Source: JAUIET01 sp039111475
Lineage (GTDB): Bacteria; Pseudomonadota; Gammaproteobacteria; Pseudomonadales; JAUIET01
DNA: 64,000 nucleotides
Direction of reading: 5' to 3'
Assembly (NCBI GenBank): GCA_039111475.1
Contig: JBCCIP010000021.1
Location: 1 to 64,000, forward strand
The notes under the pieces are model-generated. The model was not told the DNA's origin. It did not search any database and saw only the letters and a program-made list of their open reading frames with translations. The position numbers and the translations under genes were made by a program. Below, in pieces: positions 16,753-24,883 of the stretch. Each line of letters starts with the position of its first letter. Position 1 is the first letter of the stretch.

Positions 16753-18582
16753 CTAATCGCTGTGTAAACTGTTATAAATATCACTGGCCGTTTTTTCGCT
16801 GATTCCCGGCACTTTGCTCAGGTCTTGTACACTCGCACGCTGAATTTCCTGCAATCCACCAAAATAACGCAACAACGCCTGGCGGCGCTTGCTGCCAATC
16901 CCTTCAATAGATTCCAGCGCTGATGTATTGCGCTTTTTCGCGCGTCTCGCGCGATGACCCGTAATCGCAAAGCGGTGAGATTCATCGCGCACTTGCTGAA
17001 TCAAGTGCAAGGCCGCGGAATCAGAGGCTAACACCAGCTCCTCCCGATTGTCTGCCTTGATAATCTGCTCCATGCCCGCCTTACGAGTTGGCCCCTTGGC
17101 TACTGCGAGCACGCAGATGTCAACAAGCTTAAGCTCATTCAACACCGCCTCTGCTTCGCTCAGCTGCCCCTTGCCTCCGTCAATTAATACAATGTCAGGC
17201 TTTCGCCCTTCTCCTTTCTGCAAACGTGTAAAGCGTCTGCGCAAGGCCTGAGCCATCGCTGCATAATCATCACCGGCCTGTACTCCTTCAATATTAAAAC
17301 GTCGATAATCCGTTTTTCTGGCTCCGGAAAGATCGAACACAACACACGATGCCACGGTCGCTTCACCAGAGCTATGGCTAATGTCAAAACACTCAATACG
17401 CTGCGGCAACTCACTCAATTGGAGGGCTTCTTGCAATGCCTCGAAACGGCTGGCGATGCTCTGCCGATTCGCCAGTCTGGCTTCCAGATTCTGCTGCGCT
17501 GCAGTGACGGCCAATTTAACCCACTCTGCGCGATTGGATCGAACCTTATGGTGCACTGTTATTTTGCGGTTTGAGTATTCACTCAAAGCAGAAACCAGCA
17601 CATCCAGATCCGGAATTTCCTGATCAATGACAATTTCACGCGGAATTTCCCTGGCCATGCCGCCAAGATAATATTGACTGATAAAGGAAAACAACAGCTC
17701 GGCACTGCCCTCCTCCAGCTTTGGAGCCGGGTAATAGCTACGACTGCCCAGCACACGACCGGCACGAACAAAAAGAACATGCACGCAGGCAATACCAGAG
17801 GTTTGGCTGGCAGCAAGTACATCAACATCTCCGCGCTTGCCTTCAATGAACTGCTCATCCTGCATTCGCCGCAAATCAGTGAGCTGGTCCCTGATCATCG
17901 CAGCGCGCTCAAACTCCAGCGTTGCCGATGCGGCCTCCATTCGTTCGGCCAGTTCCTTCAGTAACTGCTGGTCCTGACCATTTAAGAACATTCGGGTAAA
18001 CCGCACATCGTCTGCGTAATCATCGGCATTCACCTTGGCCACGCAGGGTGCAGTACAACGATCGATCTGATGCTGCAAACAGGGTCGTGAGCGATTTCGA
18101 TAGTAACTGTCGTCACATTGACGAACCCTGAATACTTTCTGCAAGTGATGCAGGCTTTCTCGTACAGAACCAGCACTGGGATAAGGACCAAAATACTCGC
18201 CTTTGGCGCGTTTGGCACCACGATGAAAACCCAGCCGCGGAAATTCGTGATTGCTTAGGTAAATATAGGGGTAAGACTTGTCATCGCGCAGCAAAATATT
18301 GTACTGCGGCCGGTGCGCTTTGATGAGATTCTGCTCGAGAATCAGTGCTTCGGCTTCGCTGTTGGTGACGGTGACCTGAATGCTGTCTATTTTGCTGACC
18401 AATGCGACGGTCTTGCTATTCAGACCTCGATTTCTGAAATAGCTAGACACTCGATTCTTAAGATTCTTTGCCTTGCCTATGTAAAGAACCTTCGCCTCAT
18501 GATCCAGCATCTGATAAACGCCAGGGCGGCTGGTCAAAGACTTAAGGAAAGTAGCTGAATCAAATGGCTGCGCAGCAGTCAC
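16753..18582 (-). CDS. uvrC: excinuclease ABC subunit C
   Basis: Nuclease that makes both incisions in nucleotide-excision repair after UvrB has bound damage. It is 609 residues long, as in E. coli (610). In order it has the GIY-YIG nuclease (PGVYQML with LYIGKAKNLKNRV, about 16-45), the cysteine-containing region around CLQHQIDRCTAPC, the UVR domain contacting UvrB (about 205-240), the RNase H-like nuclease (ECFDISHSSG, VLIDGGKGQL) and C-terminal helix-hairpin-helix motifs (IEGIGSKRRQALL, VPGISEKTA). The start is a GTG with GGAG about ten bases upstream. It lies between uvrY and pgsA, the classical arrangement. Confidence 0.98.
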   Translation of the reverse strand: MTAAQPFDSATFLKSLTSRPGVYQMLDHEAKVLYIGKAKNLKNRVSSYFRNRGLNSKTVALVSKIDSIQVTVTNSEAEALILEQNLIKAHRPQYNILLRDDKSYPYIYLSNHEFPRLGFHRGAKRAKGEYFGPYPSAGSVRESLHHLQKVFRVRQCDDSYYRNRSRPCLQHQIDRCTAPCVAKVNADDYADDVRFTRMFLNGQDQQLLKELAERMEAASATLEFERAAMIRDQLTDLRRMQDEQFIEGKRGDVDVLAASQTSGIACVHVLFVRAGRVLGSRSYYPAPKLEEGSAELLFSFISQYYLGGMAREIPREIVIDQEIPDLDVLVSALSEYSNRKITVHHKVRSNRAEWVKLAVTAAQQNLEARLANRQSIASRFEALQEALQLSELPQRIECFDISHSSGEATVASCVVFDLSGARKTDYRRFNIEGVQAGDDYAAMAQALRRRFTRLQKGEGRKPDIVLIDGGKGQLSEAEAVLNELKLVDICVLAVAKGPTRKAGMEQIIKADNREELVLASDSAALHLIQQVRDESHRFAITGHRARRAKKRNTSALESIEGIGSKRRQALLRYFGGLQEIQRASVQDLSKVPGISEKTASDIYNSLHSD

Positions 18583-18607
18583 TGAGCGGGCACTCCGGCG
18601 TAAAATG

Positions 18608-19255
18608 CTATTCTAATCCTTCTTCAATTAACCCATAGCGCACGGCAAGCAAGGCCAATTCCACATCACCTTTAATCTCCAGCTTTTCAAACAGGCGATA
18701 GCGGTAGCTGTTGACGGTTTTTGTGGAAATACTGAGTTTGTCTGCAATATCAGGCACCTTCTCACAGGCAATAATCATCATTGCTATTTGCAACTCTCTC
18801 TCAGATAGTTGTGCGAAGGGCGACTCATCCGGAGATTGACTGAAGGGTTTCAAGGCCATATCTTGTGCCACTTCAGGACTTATATATCTCTGCCCACTGT
18901 TTACCTTGCGCAAAGCGTCCAGCATCTGGTCAGGTGTTGCTGCTTTGGTAATAAAACCCCTGGCTCCCGCCTGAATGACTTTGGTTGGAAAAGGATCATT
19001 TGGATAGGCGGAGAGTGCAATCACCTTGATATTAGGGTCGAACGCAGCAATTTTGCGAGTCGCTGCCAGGCCACCAATGCCAGGCATACGCACGTCCATA
19101 AGAACAATATCGGGTTGCAATTGCCGGCACAATTTAACAGCTTCTTCGCCAGTAGCTGCCTGAGCAAGTACCTCTACATTTGGCGCGTCTGACAGCATAC
19201 GTACAATACCCATACGCACAAGGTCATGATCATCGGCCACAACTACGGTGATCAT
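18608..19255 (-). CDS. uvrY: two-component response regulator UvrY/GacA
   Basis: NarL/LuxR-type response regulator of 215 residues. The receiver domain has the acidic pocket D8-D9, phospho-acceptor D54 in VLMDVRMPG and K104. The C-terminal LuxR helix-turn-helix runs from about 150 (LSERELQIAMMI through KLSISTKTVNSYRYRLFEKL). With the BarA/GacS sensor kinase, which is not in this window, these proteins activate the small RNAs that titrate CsrA/RsmA. Identification as UvrY rather than another family member rests on length and on its place 25 bases upstream of uvrC. Confidence 0.95.
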   Translation of the reverse strand: MITVVVADDHDLVRMGIVRMLSDAPNVEVLAQAATGEEAVKLCRQLQPDIVLMDVRMPGIGGLAATRKIAAFDPNIKVIALSAYPNDPFPTKVIQAGARGFITKAATPDQMLDALRKVNSGQRYISPEVAQDMALKPFSQSPDESPFAQLSERELQIAMMIIACEKVPDIADKLSISTKTVNSYRYRLFEKLEIKGDVELALLAVRYGLIEEGLE

Positions 19256-19419
19256 AATTCACCTCTCACCACACGGTTCTAACTGCAGCTTGGCAGTATT
19301 CGCCAGCATTTTCTATTTAGCCATCCATGCGCTATCTTTTTTCTTTTACACGCAATGCGCAAGCAAGCATCTCACCCATTGCGACTCACCGTAGGTTACC
19401 ATTGCGCACGCACCTTAGG

Positions 19420-20442
19420 CTAGTAGATTCTCGGCTCAATCTCGAGTTCAACCGCAAATTTAGCATAAACACTGCGCTGGATGCGGGTAGCTAACTCAAG
19501 CAGCTCCGTTCCATTGGCTTTATCGTGATTAACTAACACCAAGGCCTGTTCTTGATGCACGCCAACATGCTGTTCTCTATAGCCACGCCACCCAGCTTGA
19601 TCAACAAGCCAACCCGCCGCTAACTTGAACTGGTCGCTGGATTCGGTTGGGTAATACGCCACATTAGAAAAGTGTTCGAGCAGACCTTGCATTTGCTGTT
19701 TTGAAACAATTGGGTTTTTGAAGAAGCTTCCGGCATTCGGCAGCTGTTGCGGATCTGGTAGTTTTCTTCGACGAATAGCCACAACCGCATTTCTGACCTG
19801 CGCTGCAGATGGCTGTGATAATTCGCCCAGCTCTTGCCTAAGCGCTTCGTATTCAATGTTGACTTGGCTTTGTAATAGCAGACTGAACTCAACTTCTGTG
19901 ATAACCACTTTGCCATGCAGCTGCCGCTTAAACACGCTGTCTCGGTAGCCAAACTCACACTGCTCAGCGGAATAACTTTGTCGCGCGCCATTTTCGATCC
20001 AGCGAAAGTGTACTCGTTCAACAAACTGATCCAACTCCACACCATAGGCGCCGATGTTCTGGACAGGAGCAGCACCAACACTGCCAGGAATGAGCGCCAG
20101 GTTCTCCAGCCCGAAGTAGCCACTCTTAATGCAATAATCAACCAAGCCGTTCCAATTTACACCTGAGGATACGGCAAGCGTAATACGATCTGACTCTTTG
20201 GATATGGTGCGTATGCCCTGTGATGCAATGCGAATGCACCGCGGTATAGGTTTACCCGAAAAAACGATATTGCTACCGCCGCCCAAGATCAATGGAGAAT
20301 CGCCCTTTGTTGCGCATTGCTGAAGTGCGGACTCCAGGTCGCTATCTGTTGTTGTATCAAAAAAGCATTCAGCGACCGCTGGCAATCCCAGAGTATTTAA
20401 GTCAGAAAGCTGACGGTCGAATTCAGCGCGCAGTTTGTTCAC
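19420..20442 (-). CDS. murB: UDP-N-acetylenolpyruvoylglucosamine reductase
   Basis: FAD- and NADPH-dependent reduction that produces UDP-N-acetylmuramate for peptidoglycan. It is 340 residues long, of the E. coli class (342). The FAD-binding region has LILGGGSNIVFSG (51-63) and IPGSVGAAPVQNIGAYG (118-134). R167 in GYRDS and S239 in NAGSFFKNP are the expected catalytic residues, and the C-terminal ELEIEPRIY supplies the last glutamate. The GTG start overlaps the end of the upstream phosphatase gene by 20 bases and has no clear ribosome site, so it may rely on translational coupling. Last gene of the msbA-lpxK-kdsB-phosphatase-murB operon. Confidence 0.97.
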   Translation of the reverse strand: MNKLRAEFDRQLSDLNTLGLPAVAECFFDTTTDSDLESALQQCATKGDSPLILGGGSNIVFSGKPIPRCIRIASQGIRTISKESDRITLAVSSGVNWNGLVDYCIKSGYFGLENLALIPGSVGAAPVQNIGAYGVELDQFVERVHFRWIENGARQSYSAEQCEFGYRDSVFKRQLHGKVVITEVEFSLLLQSQVNIEYEALRQELGELSQPSAAQVRNAVVAIRRRKLPDPQQLPNAGSFFKNPIVSKQQMQGLLEHFSNVAYYPTESSDQFKLAAGWLVDQAGWRGYREQHVGVHQEQALVLVNHDKANGTELLELATRIQRSVYAKFAVELEIEPRIY

Positions 20443-20914
20443 CAGAATTTATGTGTTCAAGCAAACCCATGCAGGCCCGTTCCACCAGATCAAGTACCAG
20501 TTCAAAACCCTTCTCACCCCCATAATAGGGATCAGGAACCTCGACGTAATCAACTTCGTCGGCGTAATCCAACAGCAATCCAGTTTGTCCCTTGTAAGCG
20601 GCGGGTTTCAGCGATTCGATAACCTCTAGGTTATCCCGATCCATGCCTAAAACATAATCGAATCTGTCAAAGTCTTGCGTTACTAACTGTCGTGCGCGCA
20701 ATTGTTTGAGGTCATAACCGCGCGCCTTAGCCGCCTTCATCGCTCTTTTGTCTGGCGGAGCACCTATATGCCAGGCTCCGGTGCCCGCCGAATCAACAAT
20801 AATGTGACTTGGATTACTCAAATTCATTTCGCTCGCCATGTGGTTTAATACGCCATGCGCAGTCGGCGAGCGACATATATTCCCCATACATACAAACAAG
20901 ACCTGCGTTGTCAT
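20423..20914 (-). CDS. low-molecular-weight protein-tyrosine phosphatase
   Basis: Cytoplasmic phosphatase of 163 residues. The P-loop CMGNICRS at 9-16 gives nucleophile C9 and R15. The general acid is expected in DPYYGG near residue 128. In many bacteria such enzymes act on tyrosine kinases of polysaccharide export, but in this gene position (between kdsB and murB, as in Pseudomonas) no specific target is established. The ATG overlaps the end of kdsB by four bases and the 3' end overlaps murB, so translation is coupled. Confidence 0.95.
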   Translation of the reverse strand: MTTQVLFVCMGNICRSPTAHGVLNHMASEMNLSNPSHIIVDSAGTGAWHIGAPPDKRAMKAAKARGYDLKQLRARQLVTQDFDRFDYVLGMDRDNLEVIESLKPAAYKGQTGLLLDYADEVDYVEVPDPYYGGEKGFELVLDLVERACMGLLEHINSGEQTAR

Positions 20915-21696
20915 GCATTATTTCCTTGATCAATCAGTTCCCGTAAATGCGCATCCACGCTGACAAGATCTTCTTCGGTATCAACGCCGGCAGGAATCGC
21001 GCAACAACTGAGCTCAACATGAATGTCCACACCATGTGCCAGCGCTCTCAGTTGCTCCAGTTTTTCGCTTTGCTCAAGCATGTGCTCAGGCCAACGGATA
21101 AATCGGTTCAGAAACCCGACACGATAGGCATAGATTCCCAGGTGACGATGCGCAAGCAATTGATCGGGCATCGGGCTATCTGCAGCATAAGGTGATGCAT
21201 CACGACAAACCGGAATTGGTGCTCTGGAAAAATACAGAGCCGAATTGTTCTCATTAAAGACCACTTTAACCGCATTGGGATTCAAGAATTCCGCAGTCTT
21301 GTCAATTCGTTCACAGAGCGTGGCTATTTCTGCCGTAGAACTGTTCTGCAGGTTGCCTGCCACCTGATCTATAACCTCAGCTGGAACCAATGGTTCGTCG
21401 CCCTGAACGTTAACGACACACTCATCCGCAGCCAATCGGAGTATTTCTGCCGCTTGCTGGAGTCTATCGGTACCCGAAACGTGATTAGCTGAGGTCATCA
21501 CGGCATCACCGCCAAAATCGTTTACACAACGTGCTATGTCATCATGGTCAGTGGCAACCACTACACGGTTGGCTCTACTTCGCTGCGCGGCTTCAACCAC
21601 CCACTGAATCATCGGTTTGCCGGCGATATTTCTCAACGGTTTGCCGGGTAAACGGCTGGACGCATAACGTGCGGGAATGAGCACCGTAAAACTCAT
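20911..21696 (-). CDS. kdsB: CMP-KDO synthetase
   Basis: Activates KDO with CTP to CMP-KDO for the LPS inner core. The protein is 261 residues long, against 248 in E. coli. The N-terminal nucleotide-binding motif IPARYASSRLPGKPL (7-21) and NVQGDEPL (about 94-101) are diagnostic. The gene overlaps lpxK and the phosphatase gene by four bases at each end (ATGA type). Confidence 0.97.
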   Translation of the reverse strand: MSFTVLIPARYASSRLPGKPLRNIAGKPMIQWVVEAAQRSRANRVVVATDHDDIARCVNDFGGDAVMTSANHVSGTDRLQQAAEILRLAADECVVNVQGDEPLVPAEVIDQVAGNLQNSSTAEIATLCERIDKTAEFLNPNAVKVVFNENNSALYFSRAPIPVCRDASPYAADSPMPDQLLAHRHLGIYAYRVGFLNRFIRWPEHMLEQSEKLEQLRALAHGVDIHVELSCCAIPAGVDTEEDLVSVDAHLRELIDQGNNA

Positions 21697-22760
21697 CGTG
21701 CGCTCGCTTGCCCTGAATTCTTGCCATACGCACCGGAAGCAGCCTCTAGCAACTCAATAATTTCCTGGTCAAATTTTTCCGTAACTCGAGCAGACACTTG
21801 CATGAACCAACAATTTTCTCCAGCAATCGCTTTGCATTTTACCGCGTCTTTCTCAGTCATAAGAAGCGTCTTGTTATCACCAAAGGCAAGGTCTCCGGGT
21901 TCAAATGCATGGTGATCTGGAAATGCATGGCGATCAAACACAAAACCCAAGTGATCCAGCGATGCAAAAAAGCGCTCGGGATTACCTATAGCGGCCAGAG
22001 CATGCAATGGGGCGCCCGCATTTTGTTCGACAAAATCGATCGGCGACAAACGTTGATCGGATTTCAGGTTAACAAAGCATTCCACTTCAATCTGCATCAC
22101 CGCGTCAATACCAATAACAGAGTCTGCCGGTTCGCCATTGCACACGATAAAATCCACGCCGTCCAATCGCGTCGAAGGCTCTCGCAACGGCCCTGCGGGT
22201 AAACACAAGCCATTGCCAAGCATTCGCTGGCCGTCTAAAACCGCTACCTCTATGTCTCTAGCGAGCTTATAGTGCTGAAGCCCATCATCGCAAACAATCA
22301 CATTACACAACTGTCTCGCCAACAACAGTCTGGCTCCTCGTGAGCGCTGCGGGTCGATGCATACTGGAATATCAAGCCTGCGACTAAGCATTAATGGTTC
22401 ATCGCCCACAACCGCTGCGTCGTCAGTATTCCCCACTATGTGCGGGTAGCGCTCCAAGGTGGATTTGTAACCGCGGCTAAGCACCGCTGGCCTCCAGCCC
22501 TTGCGTTGCATTAACTCACATACGTGTATTACCAATGGCGTCTTTCCTGCACCACCAACCGTGATGTTTCCGATAACAATTACGGGCAATGGCGAGTCGT
22601 ATACATCTTTGGGACTGGGCTTATTCAGGCGAGCTAATGTTCTGTACAAACTACTTAAGGGGCGCAGTCGCCGCGTCCATTGCTTATCACCATACCAACT
22701 CTCGTTGAGCGATTGCTCCAGTTTGGCGCGAAGCTGGTTGCGCCTCGTGTTGTTACGCAT
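21693..22760 (-). CDS. lpxK: tetraacyldisaccharide 4'-kinase
   Basis: Inner-membrane kinase that phosphorylates the 4' position of the lipid A precursor. The P-loop VIGNITVGGAGKT (about 62-74) has the GG-GKT form typical of LpxK. With the ATG at 22760 it has 355 residues. The open frame extends to 22844, but that would lie deep inside msbA, and the extra residues do not resemble LpxK. The chosen ATG overlaps the last eight bases of msbA (ATGCGTAA). RDIEVAVLDGQR is a conserved feature further in. Confidence 0.95.
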   Translation of the reverse strand: MRNNTRRNQLRAKLEQSLNESWYGDKQWTRRLRPLSSLYRTLARLNKPSPKDVYDSPLPVIVIGNITVGGAGKTPLVIHVCELMQRKGWRPAVLSRGYKSTLERYPHIVGNTDDAAVVGDEPLMLSRRLDIPVCIDPQRSRGARLLLARQLCNVIVCDDGLQHYKLARDIEVAVLDGQRMLGNGLCLPAGPLREPSTRLDGVDFIVCNGEPADSVIGIDAVMQIEVECFVNLKSDQRLSPIDFVEQNAGAPLHALAAIGNPERFFASLDHLGFVFDRHAFPDHHAFEPGDLAFGDNKTLLMTEKDAVKCKAIAGENCWFMQVSARVTEKFDQEIIELLEAASGAYGKNSGQASAR

Positions 22761-24579
22761 CGAAATCGCGCTGATGCAATTGAGCGTAACGCGCATTTGC
22801 CGCAAGCAAGCTGGCATGCGTGCCCTGCTCAACAATGGCGCCACCTTCCATCACCAGGATAAGATCGGCCTGCTCAATGGTTGACAGCCTATGAGCTATC
22901 ACAATCGTCGTTCGCCCGGCCATCAAGCTCGAAAGCTCTTGTTGTATATGGCTTTCGGATTCCGTATCCAGTGCTGAGGTGGCCTCGTCGAGCACCAAAA
23001 CGGGCGCGTCTTTTAACAGTGCTCTAGCAATGGCAATGCGTTGACGTTGGCCGCCAGATAGTCGAAGTCCATTTTCACCAACCATGGTTTGATACTTGTC
23101 TGGCAACTTCTCAATAAATTCCTGAGCGTTGGCCGCTGCAGCGGCCGCTTTCACCTGTTCAAGCGAGGCATCAGCGAGATGGCCATAGGCGATATTGTTG
23201 AGAATTGTGTCGTTGAACAGGCTGATATTTTGTGACACAAAGGCATAGTGCCGACGCAAGTTGTCCAGCTGATAATCGTTAACATCTGTGCCATCGAGCA
23301 AAATCTGGCCCTGCGAATGGGGATAGAACCGACATAACAAATTAACAAGCGTGGTTTTTCCAGCACCTGAGCCGCCAACCAGGGCAACAGTCTGACCAGG
23401 CAACACGCTGAAATTGATATCTCTTAGGATGGGCGGTTCAGCAGAGTCATATGAAAAACTGAGCTGCTTGCACACAATTTCACCCGTGACCGTATCAACT
23501 GCGTGCTTGCCACGATCCGGTTCAAGATCAGTGTCCAGATAACTAAATATGTCTTCGGCAGCCGCCAAACCGCGCTGAATAATTCCCAGCACTTCACTAA
23601 GCGCGCGAATAGGTCTGGCCAGCATCCCGGCGGACGTGAGGAAAGCGACCAATTGCCCTGAGCTCAACTCGCTGAAACTGGATGGCGGCAGCACCAGATA
23701 CACCAATGAACCCATCGCAATGCCAACCAGCAACTGGATAATTGGTGGACTAAGTGAACTGGTCAGTGCCAGTTTCAGGCTTTGACGGCGGTTGTACTCG
23801 CTGGCGGCGTGGAAACGTTGCTGTTCATAATCCGCGCCACCGTATATTCGCACTTCGCGATAGGCTTTGATCGACTCATTGGCCACGTGGGTAACATTAC
23901 CCATAGATTCCTGAATGCGTTTGCTATAACGGCGGAACAAGCGACTGACAGCGCCCGCTATGGCGCCAATTAACGGTGCTACAGCAAGAAAAACAAGGGT
24001 GAGTTGCCAATTCAGATAGAGCATGTAGCCAATTAAGGCAATTACAGTGAACCCTTCTCTCATTACTATTTTCAATGCGTCAGTAACGGCGGCAGCGACC
24101 TGCTCGACATTGTAGGTAATGCGCGACAGTAGATGACCACTTTGCTGATCGTCGAAATAGCTGGACGGCAACAACAGCAGTCGATCGAACACTTTGCAGC
24201 GCAAGGAATGAATCAGGCAGCGCGCGACAGAATTGATGAAATAATTGCCGAGGAAAAAGCCAATGCCGCGCAGCGTAATCGCTGCCACCATTAGCAAAGG
24301 AATTAGCCACCGCGCATTGAGCCGTAATTGCTCACGACTGCCTATCACATTGGTCAAGAATTCGGTGGCAATACCGGTTCCGATATTAAGCTGGCCGCCA
24401 GCAGTATCGATAATTAGCTGCAGTAAATCCGCCAATAGAACAGCTGCTGCCGCGTACAGTATGAAACCCAACATACTAATTGCAAAATGCCCCCAATTGG
24501 GAACAAAACCTAATAGCCGCTTGTAAAGCGCCCAGTCTTCTGAGGCCGTATGTTTGGCTTGGTCGACGGCCAATTGCAT
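22753..24579 (-). CDS. msbA: lipid A export ABC transporter MsbA
   Basis: Homodimeric flippase that moves core-lipid A across the inner membrane. It is 608 residues long with a six-helix N-terminal membrane domain (to about 330) and a C-terminal ATPase. Walker A is VGGSGAGKTT, the signature is LSGGQRQRIAIARA, Walker B is VLVLDEATSALD, and the switch histidine is in IVIAHRLST. AGGA lies just before the ATG. First gene of the LPS/peptidoglycan operon. In E. coli msbA-lpxK is the same pair. Confidence 0.95.
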   Translation of the reverse strand: MQLAVDQAKHTASEDWALYKRLLGFVPNWGHFAISMLGFILYAAAAVLLADLLQLIIDTAGGQLNIGTGIATEFLTNVIGSREQLRLNARWLIPLLMVAAITLRGIGFFLGNYFINSVARCLIHSLRCKVFDRLLLLPSSYFDDQQSGHLLSRITYNVEQVAAAVTDALKIVMREGFTVIALIGYMLYLNWQLTLVFLAVAPLIGAIAGAVSRLFRRYSKRIQESMGNVTHVANESIKAYREVRIYGGADYEQQRFHAASEYNRRQSLKLALTSSLSPPIIQLLVGIAMGSLVYLVLPPSSFSELSSGQLVAFLTSAGMLARPIRALSEVLGIIQRGLAAAEDIFSYLDTDLEPDRGKHAVDTVTGEIVCKQLSFSYDSAEPPILRDINFSVLPGQTVALVGGSGAGKTTLVNLLCRFYPHSQGQILLDGTDVNDYQLDNLRRHYAFVSQNISLFNDTILNNIAYGHLADASLEQVKAAAAAANAQEFIEKLPDKYQTMVGENGLRLSGGQRQRIAIARALLKDAPVLVLDEATSALDTESESHIQQELSSLMAGRTTIVIAHRLSTIEQADLILVMEGGAIVEQGTHASLLAANARYAQLHQRDFDA

Positions 24580-24883
24580 TTCCTAGTAATGGCTGATAAA
24601 GGGTTAAGAATGAGGCTTAGCGTCCCAATGGCCAACATAGCATGCCGCATTGGCATTGCAATACACCAAGCCTTATTGCAAGGCGTGAGCGTGCATATTA
24701 CATAACAGCCATCGAGAGCAACCGTTCAAACCTTGTATACTCGCGGCACTTTTCTTACACTGCTGCGTGCCTAGTAGAACCAAAGCGAAAAAGAACAGTT
24801 AAATACCTGAAAAATAAAAATTTTTTCTTACCCATACAAACACAATAACTCGATTTTCTGTATTCAACACGAGGTAATCAGCC
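24580..24883. other. divergent intergenic region, msbA / TonB-dependent receptor
   Basis: These 304 bases separate the divergent msbA and receptor genes. A TATACT at 24736-24741 could be a -10 element for the receptor, but no good -35 lies at the right distance. On the minus strand a weak TTGAAC lies upstream of msbA. An A/T-rich run (about 24808-24832) precedes the receptor's ribosome site GAGG at about 24871. I see no gene, tRNA or repeat here. Confidence 0.5.

Noticed and set aside
24661..24700. TTGCAA inverted pair upstream of msbA
   Set aside because: Short and common by chance; no regulator or conserved spacing supports it.
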